Positions 21,601 to 32,700 of a DNA stretch of 64,000 nt are shown here, piece by piece. The stretch's first letter is position 1. Each line of letters begins with the position of its first letter. Both the position numbers and the translations under genes were made by a program. The notes below the pieces were generated by a model, which worked only from the letters and a program-made list of their open reading frames with translations, searched no databases and was not told where the DNA came from. Source of the DNA: Isochrysis galbana (taxonomy: Eukaryota; Haptophyta; Isochrysidales; Isochrysidaceae); assembly GCA_018136815.1 (NCBI GenBank), contig CM030941.1, forward strand, positions 486,939 to 550,938. The letters run 5' to 3'.

Positions 21601-24600
21601 GAGGAAGCTGAGCCGCTTGACGGCCGGGGGCTCGAGGCACTGGCTGCTAGCTTCCCTTGCGAGGAGTCGCCCGAGAGAGCCTGAATAGCAGAGGTGGTTA
21701 TCTCGACCGCCTTTGCGTGCAAACTAGGATGCGCAAAATAGAAGTGCTCGCGCCGGATCAGGCTCTCCGGCCTGCCGCCCATCTCAGCTACGATTGAGCG
21801 GTATGCCGCCGCCGCGGCCGCCGCTGCTGCCGCCGCCTGGTCCGATCTAGCGCACTCTTCTCTAGCTTTAGCCTCGAGCATCTGCCGGGTTGCGCCGGCC
21901 GGCCTGTGCGCACGCTCAATGGCGAGAAGCTGCTTCTTGGCGTCCGCGGCCGCCTTGGCTTGCTCCTTGGCCTTTGCGGCGGTCTCGTCGCGTTGTGCGG
22001 CGGCCTCAGCGCCCAAAGTGAACAAGGCTAGCAGCGGAGGCTCCCCAACGACGGTCTCGAGCGATGAGAGCTTGACCACGGCGGATACAGGGACTTCCGG
22101 AGCGGCACCTGCGGCTGCTGCCGCAGCCTTGGAGCCGCTGGCCGCAGCCTTCTTGTAACCCAAGCGCAGACGGAGAAGAATTGCCCCAGAATCACCACCG
22201 CCGTTCGGGAGGCCACTCGGGCTCAGGACTGAGGAGGCTTCTACAGATGCCAACGAGGGTGTGCCGAGGGCTGCTGAGGAGCCGGGGCCGACGTTGGCGC
22301 CTAATGAACGAGCTTGCTTCAGCGCGTGCGCTACCCAACGCACGACGGGCGCCTCGGAGCCTTTGGCGGGCTCAGACCCCGGCAACGCGCCTCCTCCTCC
22401 TCGCATGCCCCAAAAGAAGAAGCGCGGGTCGCCCGGTACTCGTGGCAGCCGCCGTGCAGCAGCAGCTCGACTGTTGGCGCGCCCGCGAGCTCTCGCCGCC
22501 TCGGCGCTCGCTTCGGCCGCTGACAGCTCGGCCGCCATCGCCGCGGACACTATGTGCAATAGAGCTGCGCGCGTGGCGCGGCGTTGACGCCAACCACGGA
22601 TGGCAGCTTGAAGGGCACCCGCCGCGCCCTCCTTGCGTTTTTGGACGTGCTGGCGAGCTAGTTTACCGCGAGCGCGCGCCTACATTTCGAGGCCATGGAA
22701 GGGTGTTGGCCAACAAAACATCGACGTATCTATTAAGATGCACTCGAACTGTTGGCTTCGGGGGTGGGGCAACGGCAAGGTCAAGACTGGCGGGGGGGTG
22801 CGCACCTGCACTCTGACGGCTGCTCGTCTGCGCGCTGCGCTCACTGCCGCTTCCTTTTCAACCCGCAATGCCATCGCTGCTTCTGCCGCCTTCATCCTCC
22901 GTTCCTCCTCTCGCGCACGCCGATCTTTCGCCGCAACCGAAAAGGCGGCGGGAAGCTCTGCCGCGAATAGGTCGCCAGGCTGAGCGTCGATGGGCGGCGA
23001 AACGAGGAACCGGCGGCCGTCCTCCGTTTCTATCTCCATCTGTGATGTGTGGATAGATCGCGTCGTTCGGTGGCGTTGGAAGGGATACGGCGGGCCAGGC
23101 GAGTGTACAGGATGTATACATATGGCCTGTGCTAGTGTGGGCCAGGTGTCGCGCGCGCACATCGCCACCAACATAGTCGCATGGTACCTCGATCTCGTAC
23201 ACCTCAATTTCGGCGGGCAGTGAGGCAATCTCCTCTTCGACCTGCACCTCGGCGTCGCCCTTCTCCTCAACCCGTGCCACCTGCTCCGCCGCCCTTGCCT
23301 TCTCAATGGCCTCGGCATCCATGATCACATCCCCAGCCTCATCGTGTGGTGTCTTGGCAATCACAGCGCTAGTGCCGTCGGACTGCCGCCTCGCTCCTGC
23401 CGACTCACCATCGCCGGCATTCTCCTTGCTCCGCGCGCTGTTCGCCGAGGAAGGAGGGCTTGCTTGGTCGTGGGGATCTCCACCGGAGCTGATCCATGGC
23501 GGGGGTGACCGCGCGCGGCGTGCGGCGCGCGCGGCTGATGTAGAAGATAGAGGAACACCGCTGATGGAGCCGACAAAGGGGCGACCGGGGGTGAGGCTCG
23601 CGTGCTGCGCCAGCATGGACAGTCCGTGGCCTCCAGCACTCGGTGCGCGAGCAGCAAGGGACGGGGCGATCCATGCTGCCAACAATCTATCGACAGGGCA
23701 CTTCACCTGTGCTGCGGTGGAGCTGGCCGTGCGACGTATTTTTTGGGCTTGATGTCATGCTTTTCGTGCAGCTTTGCGATGTGCTCCCTCTTCTTCTGGA
23801 CAGGCATGTCGATCAACCGATGCAGCCGAGCTTCTTCGGCCTGAAAAGCGTGTGGGGTTTCGGTGGCGGCTCGGCTGCTGCTGCACCGCAGCAAGGACGA
23901 GGTGGGGGAGATGAGGATTGTTGGATTCCCCCCAGCAGCGCCTTGCCTTGGACCGGCTGGCCGAGGTGGGCCGCATATTCGTCGGGGAGGTGGCGGACTG
24001 CTCCTTGGCCTTCTGCTCCTCCTTTTGCTTGAGCTCGCGCATCATCTCTACCTTCCACTTGACCTGGCCAGTGGCATGGGCGGCGCGTGAGGACGTTGAA
24101 CCCGCAGAGGCTGCGCCCGAAGGATCGTGCGCATGCACAAGATGTGGGGAAGCACTGACGGTGTTAGACGGCCACTCTGCTGTGCCATGCGCCGTGCCAT
24201 CCGCCACACGGGCACGGGCTCACCGGGGTCGAGAGGCGTTCAGCAATGTCCTTGAGCTGCGACGGGGGCACCACCTTGCCCCGCGCTTTCTCCGCCTCCA
24301 CCTTGAGCTGCATCTCCACCTTCCTCGCATAGTCCTGCCTCGCCTTGATCGGGTTTTCGTACGATCGGCGCAGCAGCTCGTCGAGCTGCGGCTGCTTGAG
24401 GGGGGTTCGAGGTCCTACCACGCCGTCGGGCGCCTCAAACTGAGCGACTTCCGCCTGCAACGAGCGCACGTCCGCGCTGACCTTACGAAGGAGATTTTTG
24501 GCTGCCTGAAGCTGCTGAGTGCGGCTCTCAATCTCGAGGGCTCCCTCTGCCGGCATGGGGTGGTGGCTGCGGTGGATGTGGCGCTCGCGAGCGTCGGCCA

Positions 24601-24712
24601 GCTGCGCAACGAGTTGATCCAGCTCCGCTGCCGCCGCGCCATACGCCGATCGCGCTGCCGCCGCCGCCGCACGGAGGGAGGCGGCGTCGGGTGGCGCTGA
24701 GTCTCCCGCCAT
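18636..24712 (-). CDS. IQ-motif / EcKinase-like phosphotransferase with disordered tail (multi-exon)
   Basis: The first exon (24712-24224) encodes a helical N-terminus (MAGDSAPPD...). Exons near 24063, 23850 and 23700-23185 add charged coiled-coil and Ser/Pro-rich sequence. An exon at 23039-22806 carries GRRFLVSPPIDAQPGDLF. This ends ARRRAAVRVQ and splices in phase onto an exon containing LQAAIRGWRQRRATR, an IQ calmodulin-binding motif. The next part has an APH/EcKinase fold: VVKLSSLE, REHFYFAHPS, ARCLARLHAAHWGW, the Brenner motif HGDPSLSN, VDFQ, and GCGPPAWDLAFFL. Relatives phosphorylate small hydroxyl substrates such as choline or ecdysteroids; the substrate here is unknown. About 550 disordered residues follow, with EESLDFDL near the end and EESQDFDL at the very C-terminus. 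The joining of N-terminal part and kinase into one gene is inferred from splice phase. They could be two genes split near 22700. Confidence 0.65.
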
Positions 24713-24715
24713 CGT

Positions 24716-24770
24716 ACGGGAAAGAAGAAGAAAAGGGGGAAGGGGGAAGGGGGAAGGGGGGGGAGAGCAG
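24716..24770 (-). promoter_or_regulatory. Pyrimidine tract before the 24712 start
   Basis: On the sense (minus) strand this is CCCCCTTCCCCCTT-type sequence ending three to four bases before the ATG. A second C/T-rich run lies at about 24858-24905. It matches the arrangement at four other genes in the window. Confidence 0.5.
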
Positions 24771-26040
24771 CGCGCAAACGGCAGCAGCAGGAAGCCCACA
24801 CGCCTCCCAGCCCTTCCACACGGCGTGCAGGTAGAGGCAAGGAGTACGAGCGTCAAAAGAAAAGGGGGGGTGGTGGTGGAAGGGGAAGGGGGGGAGAGCA
24901 GCGTGCGAGCAGCAGCAGCAAGCCCCCCCCTCGCCCCACCCCACCAGCCCCTTTCACACGGCTGGCAGGTAAAGTAGACGTTAAAAATCGGTTCAAGAGG
25001 AGGAAGAGTAAAGTACTCTACGAGTAGAGAAGAGAGTCCGAGAGTTCTTGTGGTGCGAGAGTATCTTAGAACAGTAGTAGAACAGTAGAACCGTAGTGCT
25101 GTGGGAACTAGGACACTAGGGGACGTTGTTCCCTCTGCGGCAGCGGAGAGCGGAGACCCTACCCTAACTAACCCTACCCCACGATGGGGGTGTGCGCGGT
25201 TGGCGCATGTCTCGTCCGGTGTACGTACATCGCTAGCTAGGGACTAGGGGTGCTAGCCAACAAGCAACAAGATGCGCTCAACTAAGTTTATACACAATTC
25301 ACATGGGGGAGGCGCCTCGTCGCCTCGTGCCCTCCCCCTCCCCCCTCCCCCCCCCTCGGGCTCCAACTCCAACTTCCCTCCGGGGGGCCCGTCAGTCACC
25401 CTCAGACTCTGCCTTTTGGCATGAGCAGCTGAGCAATCACAATCACCATCCATCCGGACCGAGACCCCTTGTGGGCACGGGTCGCGGGTCAGGAGGCTGG
25501 AGGCGGACGCCGCACTCACTGGTCCGTGGCCTGCATGGCGCATGGACCTCCACTCGTACTGACCTTCCCGCCCCCCCCCCCCTCCTGGTCACCGGGCAGA
25601 GAGCAGAGAGGGGACAACGGTGGGCACCCACGGCCAGCGAGACACGCAAGGGAGAGGCAGGAGAGGCCAAGGGCTGAGCCCCAGCCACCAGCCAGCCTCC
25701 ACTGCCCCCTGAGCTGCCTGGTCGGCCCTTGCCCTCTGCAAGCCCCCTCAGGATCTTTGAGAGAGAGGGCGAAGAGACAGTGGAGTGCGGGAGTGAGGAT
25801 TTCGTCGGTCCCCGAACCGGGGATTCAACGATTTAACCGAGTCCCGTTTACATTAGACATTATGGTAAACGGGCGGAGTGAGAGGCTAGCGACGGGCGGA
25901 GGAGCGGAGGGAGCGGCGCAAGCTCGCCCGGAGAAGCCCTCTCCAAGTAAGTAAGGTTCCCCGGGCCCCGGGCGCCGTTGCTTATTTTTTCTGCGGAGGA
26001 CCGCTCGGGCCAGACTGGCCTAGCCTAAGGGCCTCTCATT
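24771..26040. other. Intergenic stretch with repeat debris
   Basis: It holds AGTACTCTACGAGTAG-like sequence at 24990-25100, the shared 45-bp element at 25174-25218, and a truncated start of the SINE-like family at about 25281-25345 (AACTAAGTTTATAC followed by a decayed ATGGGGG block). No gene is supported. The 25250-25950 frames are composition artefacts. Confidence 0.4.
25174..25218 (-). promoter_or_regulatory. 45-bp element, copy upstream of the 24712 gene
   Basis: The reverse complement (CGGACGAGACATGCGCCAAC through ATCGTGGGGTAG) matches 9828-9872 almost exactly. It points toward the gene starting at 24712, ending about 460 bp before its ATG. Confidence 0.45.
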
Positions 26041-26056
26041 CATTCTCAACGGGAAC

Positions 26057-26370
26057 AACTAAGTTTATACTTGGTTGCCCCATGGGGGGGCACGAGCCCC
26101 CCCTCTCTCCACTCCTCCACTGCCATGGGGGAGGAACCACTCATCCTCCTGCACCAGGGCCGGACCCCGGAAACCGAAGACAAAGGAACGAAGGGGGGCA
26201 GGGGAAGAGGTGGAGGGAGGGAAGTTAAGGGCGGTGTGAGTAGAAAAGGGAGATCAGTCCCAGTCAGTAGTAGGTGTGTAGCCCGGAATCTTCAGATTTT
26301 TTTTTAGTGGTTCCATTCGCCGCGAGTGCGGTAAGAATATTAGAAGTTTTTTTTAAAGGTTTAATTAATT
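26057..26370 (+). mobile_element. SINE-like element, short copy G (314 bp)
   Basis: It begins with a near-perfect copy of the family palindrome (AACTAAGTTTATACTTGGTT) and the CCATGGGGGGGCACGAGCCC block. It then switches to the GGGGGCAGGGG / AAGGGCGGTGTGAG module known from 13175. It ends GTGCGGTAAGAATATTAGAAG, a T run and AAAGGTTTAATTAATT. The same 16-mer CATTCTCAACGGGAAC stands on both sides (26041-26056 and 26371-26386). It encodes nothing. Confidence 0.75.
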
Positions 26371-26386
26371 CATTCTCAACGGGAAC

Positions 26387-27269
26387 AACTAAGTTTATAC
26401 TTAGTTCGCCCATGGGGGGGCACGAGCCCCCCTCTCTCTCCACTCCTCCCCTGCCATGGGGGAGGAACCACCCACTCTCCTGGCACGCCTGATGGCCTGC
26501 CAGGAGCACATTGCCCTGCTGACCCATCCCTCTCCCCACAGGCACGCCTGATTCGCCCGCCCTGGCCTGTCGTGGCCTGCCCATCCCTCTGACCAGCCCC
26601 TCCTCCCCCTGGGCCCCCCTGATCAGGACCCCCCAGCCAGCTCCAGTCGACCTGCAGGGCCGCGGAGCGCCAGCGAGGGAGAGGCAGGAGGGGCCAGGGC
26701 CATGCCCCAGCCTCACCTGCCCCCTGAGCTGTGCTCCCAGGCCCTTGCAGGCCACCTGGGGACCTGGAGAGGGGCCGCAGGCGCGCGCCATGGGCCCCCG
26801 CCGCAGGGAAGAGAGGAGGAAAAGGGAAGAGGGCGGGGAGGGGGGAGCGGCAGCTCTCCCCTCCGGTGTTTACGTGTCTTCTCGAACGATTTGGGTAAGA
26901 GAAGACGGGGGCGCCAGAGCCAGGAGGGAAGGGCCGCGGCTCGTCGCGGCCACTCGCCTACGCGAGGGAGATTAGCGCTCTAGGCCCCTAAACTCACGAG
27001 TGCCCCGCCCCCCCCCTGCGTTGTTTTACCCGAAAGGGGTTTTCCCCCAGCGTGGCCTCGAGGAGAGGGTGTGCTGGGGTGCGCAGGGTCGGTGCATGCA
27101 CTGGGGGGAGGACAAATATCGAGGGGAGGGGGCAGTGCCCCCTCCCCCCGGTACCATTCGGACACCTGGCTCGTCAGGCATGGCGGGATTCCGGGACTGA
27201 AAAGTTGTGTCCAATTAGTTAGTGGGGTTGGCTAGGATATAACATTAATAATTTATTTAATTAATTAAT
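26387..27269 (+). mobile_element. SINE-like element, long copy B (883 bp)
   Basis: It starts with the palindrome AACTAAGTTTATACTTAGTT at 26387-26406 and runs through the GC-rich body, the block with CCCGAAAGGGGTTTTCCCCC and the CCAGGTGTCC-containing 3' part. It ends GGGGTTGGCTAGGATATAAC plus an AT-rich tail (ATTAATAATTTATTTAATTAATTAAT). It is bounded by CATTCTCAACGGGAAC at 26371-26386 and 27270-27285. It is homologous along its full length, in inverted orientation, to copy A at 16691-17570. Many spurious GC-rich frames cross it, but none is a plausible protein. Confidence 0.75.
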
Positions 27270-27285
27270 CATTCTCAACGGGAAC

Positions 27286-27898
27286 GGACCTCTCACCTCT
27301 CACCTCTCACTCTCACCGCACTCTCAGTCTGCCAAGGCACCACGCACCACGCACCACGAGCGCACTCGACGACGCTCAAGAGTGCTACTAACTTTATAGT
27401 TGATTGCGATTGCGATGGAGCGCGCCGACACTCTACGCTCTCGTTCTCCTTTGCCTTTGTCCTTTGCATGCTGTTTGCCTTTGCCTTTGCCCACGGTCGA
27501 CTGGGTATTAATTTATTAGGGTAGTATGCCCTACCGTCTAGCCACTACCTACTCTTAAAGTGGGGGTCATGATGATGATGGCGAGAGGCAGCACCGAGAG
27601 TGCGATGGGACGCCCGTAGCTAGCAACAGTAGGCTGAATATTCAAGAGTTCATATCAAAAGGGGGGGAAGGTAACACATACACACATACTTTTCCCCTGT
27701 GCTAGGAGTCGGCACGGTGGCAGGCAGAGGGGAGGTCCATCGAAGGTGTCACGGATGGCAGGATGGGGAGAAATGAAGTCAAAGGTCGTTTTCGCGAACC
27801 TCTTACCAAGCCCTAGTGTGAGCACTACTCCCGCCGACTTGTCTTCCCAGATTTCATGTCTAGCTGATTTGGAAGCTCGGCAAGCCGCTGAGCTGCCA
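27286..27898. other. Intergenic stretch downstream of ORC4
   Basis: CTCACCT-type simple repeat occurs at 27286-27330. Weak similarity to 45565-45660 occurs at 27575-27650 (GAGTGCGATGGG and AGTAGGCTGAAT versus AGTATTAGCCTGAAT). The part from about 27660 on is probably the ORC4 3' UTR. Confidence 0.4.
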
Positions 27899-30800
27899 TC
27901 AACATGCCCACCTCGAGCCGCCGAAATGGGCCACGACCGTCGGGACCGTTTTGCTGCTCTGCACAAATACCTCGAGAGTGCGTGGCGCCAAAAGCAGGCG
28001 CACTGCCGTCGCATCCAAGCTTAGAGCTCCCAGCCCAACCGAGCCTCCGCCACCCGCCGCCCCGGTGAGAGCGGCGGTCACCGCGGCCCTCCCCGCCGCG
28101 CCTGTCGATGCACCTTCCGTCCGTACGAGACCAAGTGAGATGAGATGCTCGAAGGCCTTCGTTAGGGTGGCGAGTGGCAGGCCATACTGAGCTGCAGCCT
28201 CGGGCTCGGCAGCGAGGAAATGGTTATATTCGCGCACGATCGAACGGAGTGTGTGCGGCGGCGGGGCCTCCGAGTCCATGCGACGCTTGAGGGACAAGAG
28301 CAGCAACAGCTCGACGACACTGCGCATCGTGAGGGCACTAAGTCAGGAAGGGTGTGCACTTCCAGGGTGTACGCGCATACGCTGCCCAGGGTGCTGAGCG
28401 CACGCTCGAATTTCACAGTCGTGCGCGCACCTGAGCTCAGGCAGCATCTCCTCTGGCACGGGTAGTGCCAAACCACGTGTGAGCGCCTCCTCGATGCCGG
28501 CGGCCGTCGGTAGCGGGCGGGCTGCCGTTAGGCCGCTCACATGCAGCTTGACGCCCGCTATCAGAGTGCGAGGTGTGAGGCCCTGCCAGAGCAGCCTCTC
28601 GAACGTCGTGGAGGTGGTGAGAGTATCGATGACGTCAGAGACACGCTCAGCCCAGACTTGAGAGAAGCGGGACCATGCGACCGAGTCGATCGTAGTCTCC
28701 GAGTCGAAGACGTCGCGTCCCGTGCTGCCTCGCAGGCCTTGGTCCTCATCGAGGCGTCCATCGGCGGGCACAACGTCGGCGAGCGCGTTGCGGACGAGGA
28801 GCGCAGCATCGGACGCGTTCGGCAGGTAGTTGAAGAATAGCTGACGTTGTGGAGTGAGTGGAGGAGTAGTGGATGAATGTATGAGCTATGGCAGCACTCA
28901 CACGCACTCGAGAGGCCAGTTGGCGATGCGCGCGCAGTGCGGCCCACAGGCGAGCGCGGATATTTGGCGACACCGCCCCTCAAACGCACCTGTCTACCAG
29001 AAAAGCGTGAGCGCACGCGCTTCTCGAGGAGGTCGAGCGCGTCAATGCGGGAGGTGAGGCCGACCACGCACATTTGCGCATCATCGGTCTGGCAGAGATC
29101 GAAGAGCGAGTACAGGAAGGTTTGCTTGTGGCGCAGAGCGAATGAGTCAAAGTCATGCAGGATGAAGCACACCGGCTGTGCTTGCGCCTCGCGGCGCCCC
29201 TCGCCGTACGAGCCCGGGTTGGAACGTCGCAGAAGGTGCAGCACGTGCCGCAAGCCGTCAGCAAAGGAGCCGAAGCGTTTCATCTGAATCTGCGGAGGCA
29301 AGCAGGGGGGCGCCAGCTTGGTGGCCGCAATCCGCGCACGAGCCATCGAAGGGACAGCAAGGGCATGAAGGCGGGGGCACGAGTCTGAGTGGCCGCATGC
29401 CGCTCGGGACGAGCGAGAGGCCAGCTCGGTCAGCCTCGAAATGAGGTGAAGGGTGCGGGGTGTGCAGGCTAAGGGGGGAGAGGGGAGACGCACCTGTGCC
29501 GCCACGCCAAGCTGCGCGGCGATAGCCATCAGGGTCGTCACCTCGTCCGCGAGGAGCAGGGTTGTCAAATCCACCACGAGAAAGTCAGCTGCCGCCGTGA
29601 GCGCGTCCGGCGTGGGCAGGTGGGGTGCGCGTCCAGAGCCCCTTACGGCTGTGTCCAGTGCTCGCGCGTGCGCAGCGCAGCGCATCTGGTGCAGCGTCGT
29701 GGCAAGCAGCCGATGCTTTCCAGCGCCGCGTGGCCCAACCAGCAGAAGAGTCGAGTTCTCCACCCCCATCGCCGTCCTCATTAGCTGTGCGCGCAGCTCG
29801 ACTCGTGCTTCCGGGTGCAGATGGGCATACATGTCGGTGTGGGCTAGAGAGCCATCAGCGCACGCCGGCGTGCTCACGTCAGTGAGTGTCTCCGCGACTG
29901 ATAGGAGCAGCCGGCTGTAGATGTTGCGGCGGGTCGTATCGACTAGCTGGCCTATGGCGTCGGCAGGGAGCGGGAAGCCGTGTGCATCGCGTATGGTGAT
30001 TCCGGCGCTGCCTCCACCGTCAGGCTGTCGGTAGAGCTCCGCGCGACCAGAACCGGAAGAGCGCCGGGTGGCGTCTGGGGGTTTGTTTTTGGTGTCCGCG
30101 GCTCCAGGGCCACGCAGATGGGGCGGGGACCAGGAGTCGCATGCGCCTTGCGACGAAAGTGGCGATGCCCCGAAGGCCGCCGCAGCGGCCGCCCGCATCT
30201 CACTCAGCATCTCTGCCTCATCAACCTCCATCGAGGAGGGTAATTGCTGCGGTTCGCTGGCGGGGGGCTCTTCTGTGCTGCAGGAGGGGCTGAACGGTGT
30301 TGGTGGCTTGGGCACGCCTGCGGACGGAGCGGCGCCGCGTGAGAGAGCTGAAGAGGACGCCGCGGACGATGGGGTTGCGCTGGCTACCCGCTTCGAGGCG
30401 CGGCGATCGATTCCCGGTGAGCCCCTGGCGAGAGCAGCCGCCTCGCCTTTCGCTACGACGACTGCTGGGCTGGCGCGTCCTGGGTCGGCGATGGCGGTAG
30501 CTGGGATTGTCTCATCCGCAACACCGCGGGAACGCTTGCCCCCCCGGTAAGGAGGCGTGTCCGAGGCCGGACCCGCTGTGCGGAGGCGCGAGCGTAAGGT
30601 CTGAGTCGCGGGAGGCTCTGCTGCCGCTGATGACGGCACCGCGGACGATGGGGTGGCGCTGGCCAACCGCTTCGAGGCGCGGCGATCGATTCCCGGTGCG
30701 CCCCTGGCGAGAGCAGCCGTCTCGCCTTTCGCTACGACTGCCGGGTTGGCGCGTCCTGGGTCGGCGATGGCGGTGGCTGGGATTGTCTCCTCGTCCGCAA

Positions 30801-32046
30801 CACCGCGGGGACGCTTGCCCCCCAGGTAAGGAGGCGTGTCCGAGGCCGGGCCCGCTGTGCGGAGGCGCGAGCGTATGGTCTGAGTCGCGGAAGGCTCTGC
30901 TGCCGCTGATGACGGCGCCGCTTCGGGCGAGCGCAATGAACTGCTCACACATCTCAGGGGCACGTCTACGGGATTGGCAGGCGTGCAGGACGAATCGCTG
31001 TCCGACTTGGGGGGCCCGGCCAAGGGCGCTGGTGCGTTGGCCGAGCCCCACGTGCTTGCCGGACTAGAGAGGAAGCCGTCGCCTACGCCCAACCGCTGCG
31101 TGGCCTTGCGGTTCCGTGGGCCTGACAAGATCTCCGACTCGCACACCCCCATGTGCCTGTTGGGCAACAGGCACCCCGGAGTGGTACAGATTTCACATGT
31201 GCCGCTGGAGCCGCCACTCCTCCTGGGGGCTGTCTCACACGTCATCCCAACCGCTTGGCCATGGCGCTTCTTCTGGCTCGGGGCGTCCGAATCCTTAGCA
31301 TTGGAGGGCCGGCGCTGATCTCGATGGCGCACGTCCTGGGCAAGGGACGTGCCGCGAGCCGGATCCTTCGCACCCGACGATGCGCCACTTGGCGAATAGC
31401 CCGGTTGGAGCAGACGCTGGTCGGCATGATGTGGCTCCTCGCGCTCCGTCTCGCTGTCATGGTCCCCCTCGCTATCGTCAACCAGATTGATGAACTCGAG
31501 GTGGCGCTGAGAGATGCGTGCTGGCTCCCTTGAGCACGCGGCCGCCAGCGCTGGCTGAGGAGGCCTGCGCCCGGGCCCCGTCGACGGCTGTGCGCTGCTC
31601 GCTTCGTCTGGCGGTTTGGCCTGCGTGCGCAGTCTGCCCTCCGAGCTCCGCGTCGGCCGCTCGCCCTGCTGCGTCCGCTGTGGTGCATCCTTGTGAGCGC
31701 TTGCCTCCTCGAGGGGCACCTTCCTGCACAGGAGCCTGAACTGGTCAAACCCGTGCTTATCGGGCCCGAAGCAGTGCTCGAGGACTTGAAGCCGCCTGCA
31801 GATGTCCCTGCTCCGCCTGCGCGCCGCGTGCTGCGCCCTGAGGTAGGCCTTGATGCTGGAGAGGTGTTCTGCCCTCTCGGAGGGTGAGTCGGCCAGCCTC
31901 TGCAGAGAGAGAGTGTGGCGTGAGATGCAGCAGAGGGCGTCGCTCAGCAGCGTGTCGTCTCTCACGCACCAGGGGGGAGACCAGTCCTCGCCGGAGGGCA
32001 GCGAGGTTGGCGTGGAAGGGGAGGAAGCGAGGCGGCGGCGGGGCAT
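27899..32046 (-). CDS. ORC4: Origin recognition complex subunit 4 with long N-terminal extension
   Basis: ORC4 is an AAA+ subunit of the six-protein complex that marks replication origins. After roughly 650 N-terminal residues of mostly disordered sequence, the ORC4 fold is clear. It shows STLLLVGPRGAGKHRLL (Walker A), VCFILHDFDSF (Walker B), a sensor-1 strand VVGLTSRID and LLEKRVRSRFS. It then has the winged-helix part ELLLLLSLKRRMD..FEHLISLGLVR and the C-terminal tail VPTVVAHFGG. Human ORC4 has GKT and LDEFD where this has GKH and LHDFD, so the ATP site looks degenerate. An intron around 29490-29285 is read through in frame; excising it joins LGVAAQ to IQMKRFGSF. A second intron follows GRQ near 28985. 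The N-terminal part holds a Cys/His cluster, CEICTTPGCLLPNRHMGVC (C-x2-C-x4-C-x5-H-x3-C), and a 93-residue tandem duplication. The start at 32046 follows a pyrimidine tract. Confidence 0.88.
30355..30915 (-). repeat. 279-bp tandem duplication inside ORC4
   Basis: Two in-frame copies with a spacing of 279 bp (for example ACACCGCGGG at 30521 and again at 30800) encode the repeated segments IRSRLRTAGPASDTPPY and ASKRLASATPSS. The unit is 93 codons, so the frame is kept. Divergence is low, which points to a recent event in a disordered region. Confidence 0.8.
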
Positions 32047-32110
32047 TGAGAGGGGGGGGGGGGGGGAGCAGGAGGAGGGGGAGGGGGAGGGGAGGAGCTC
32101 CTCGTGGAGA
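32047..32110 (-). promoter_or_regulatory. Pyrimidine tract before the ORC4 start
   Basis: On the sense strand this reads CTCCCCCTCC-type sequence ending in CTCTCA directly before the ATG. The open frame continues upstream (to 32481) but would translate this tract and a dispersed repeat, so 32046 is preferred. Confidence 0.5.
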
Positions 32111-32324
32111 GGTGAAGGACTGGGGTTGGAGAGGTTAGAAAGCCTGCGGGGGGGAGGGAGGGGGAGGCGGGTCCCCGACCTGCCCGAGAGCGAGCTTCGC
32201 GCGGGAAATCGGCGCTCTCCCGCGCCCTGGGTCTCCCTCCCCTGTGTGTGGGTCGGTCGAGACTCGAGAGTGCCTAGATCTCGGAGAGAGACGGGGGGCT
32301 GGGGCCGGCAAAAATACAGCCCAA

Positions 32325-32470
32325 TCCTAAGAGGCAAATACAGCCAAATACATAGGTGTTTGGCCTCAGGCAAAATACACTTCAAATACATTCGACATTC
32401 GAGGACTACAACCTGGACGCGCTTCAAATGCAGCCAAATACGTATGTATTTGGCCTTAAATACGTATTTA
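32325..32470. repeat. AAATACA repeat, second copy
   Basis: It shares with 9950-10090, in order, AAATACAGCCAAATACAT, GTTTGGCCTC, CAAATACATTCGA, GGACGCGCTT and a final CCAAATAC-rich part. It lies about 280 bp upstream of ORC4, as the first copy lies about 300 bp upstream of the SAM-TPR gene. The two copies have opposite orientation relative to their genes, so a mobile origin is simpler than a promoter role. Confidence 0.55.
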
Positions 32471-32700
32471 ACATCTACCATCTGGGCTCAAAACTATCGT
32501 TAAAACGATAGGGTCATGAAGCGCGCCACGCTCCCCTCCTCTCTCTCCGCCCACCCTACCGCGCTGGCCGACCAGGATATGCTGGACGCCGCGCGGCCAC
32601 AGCAGCCACCACCCAGAGCCACGCCAACCCAGGTACCCGCGAGCCACAACCCGATCCGAGCCCGCATCGCCGCAAGGACAGAACAACGACCAGCAACTAG

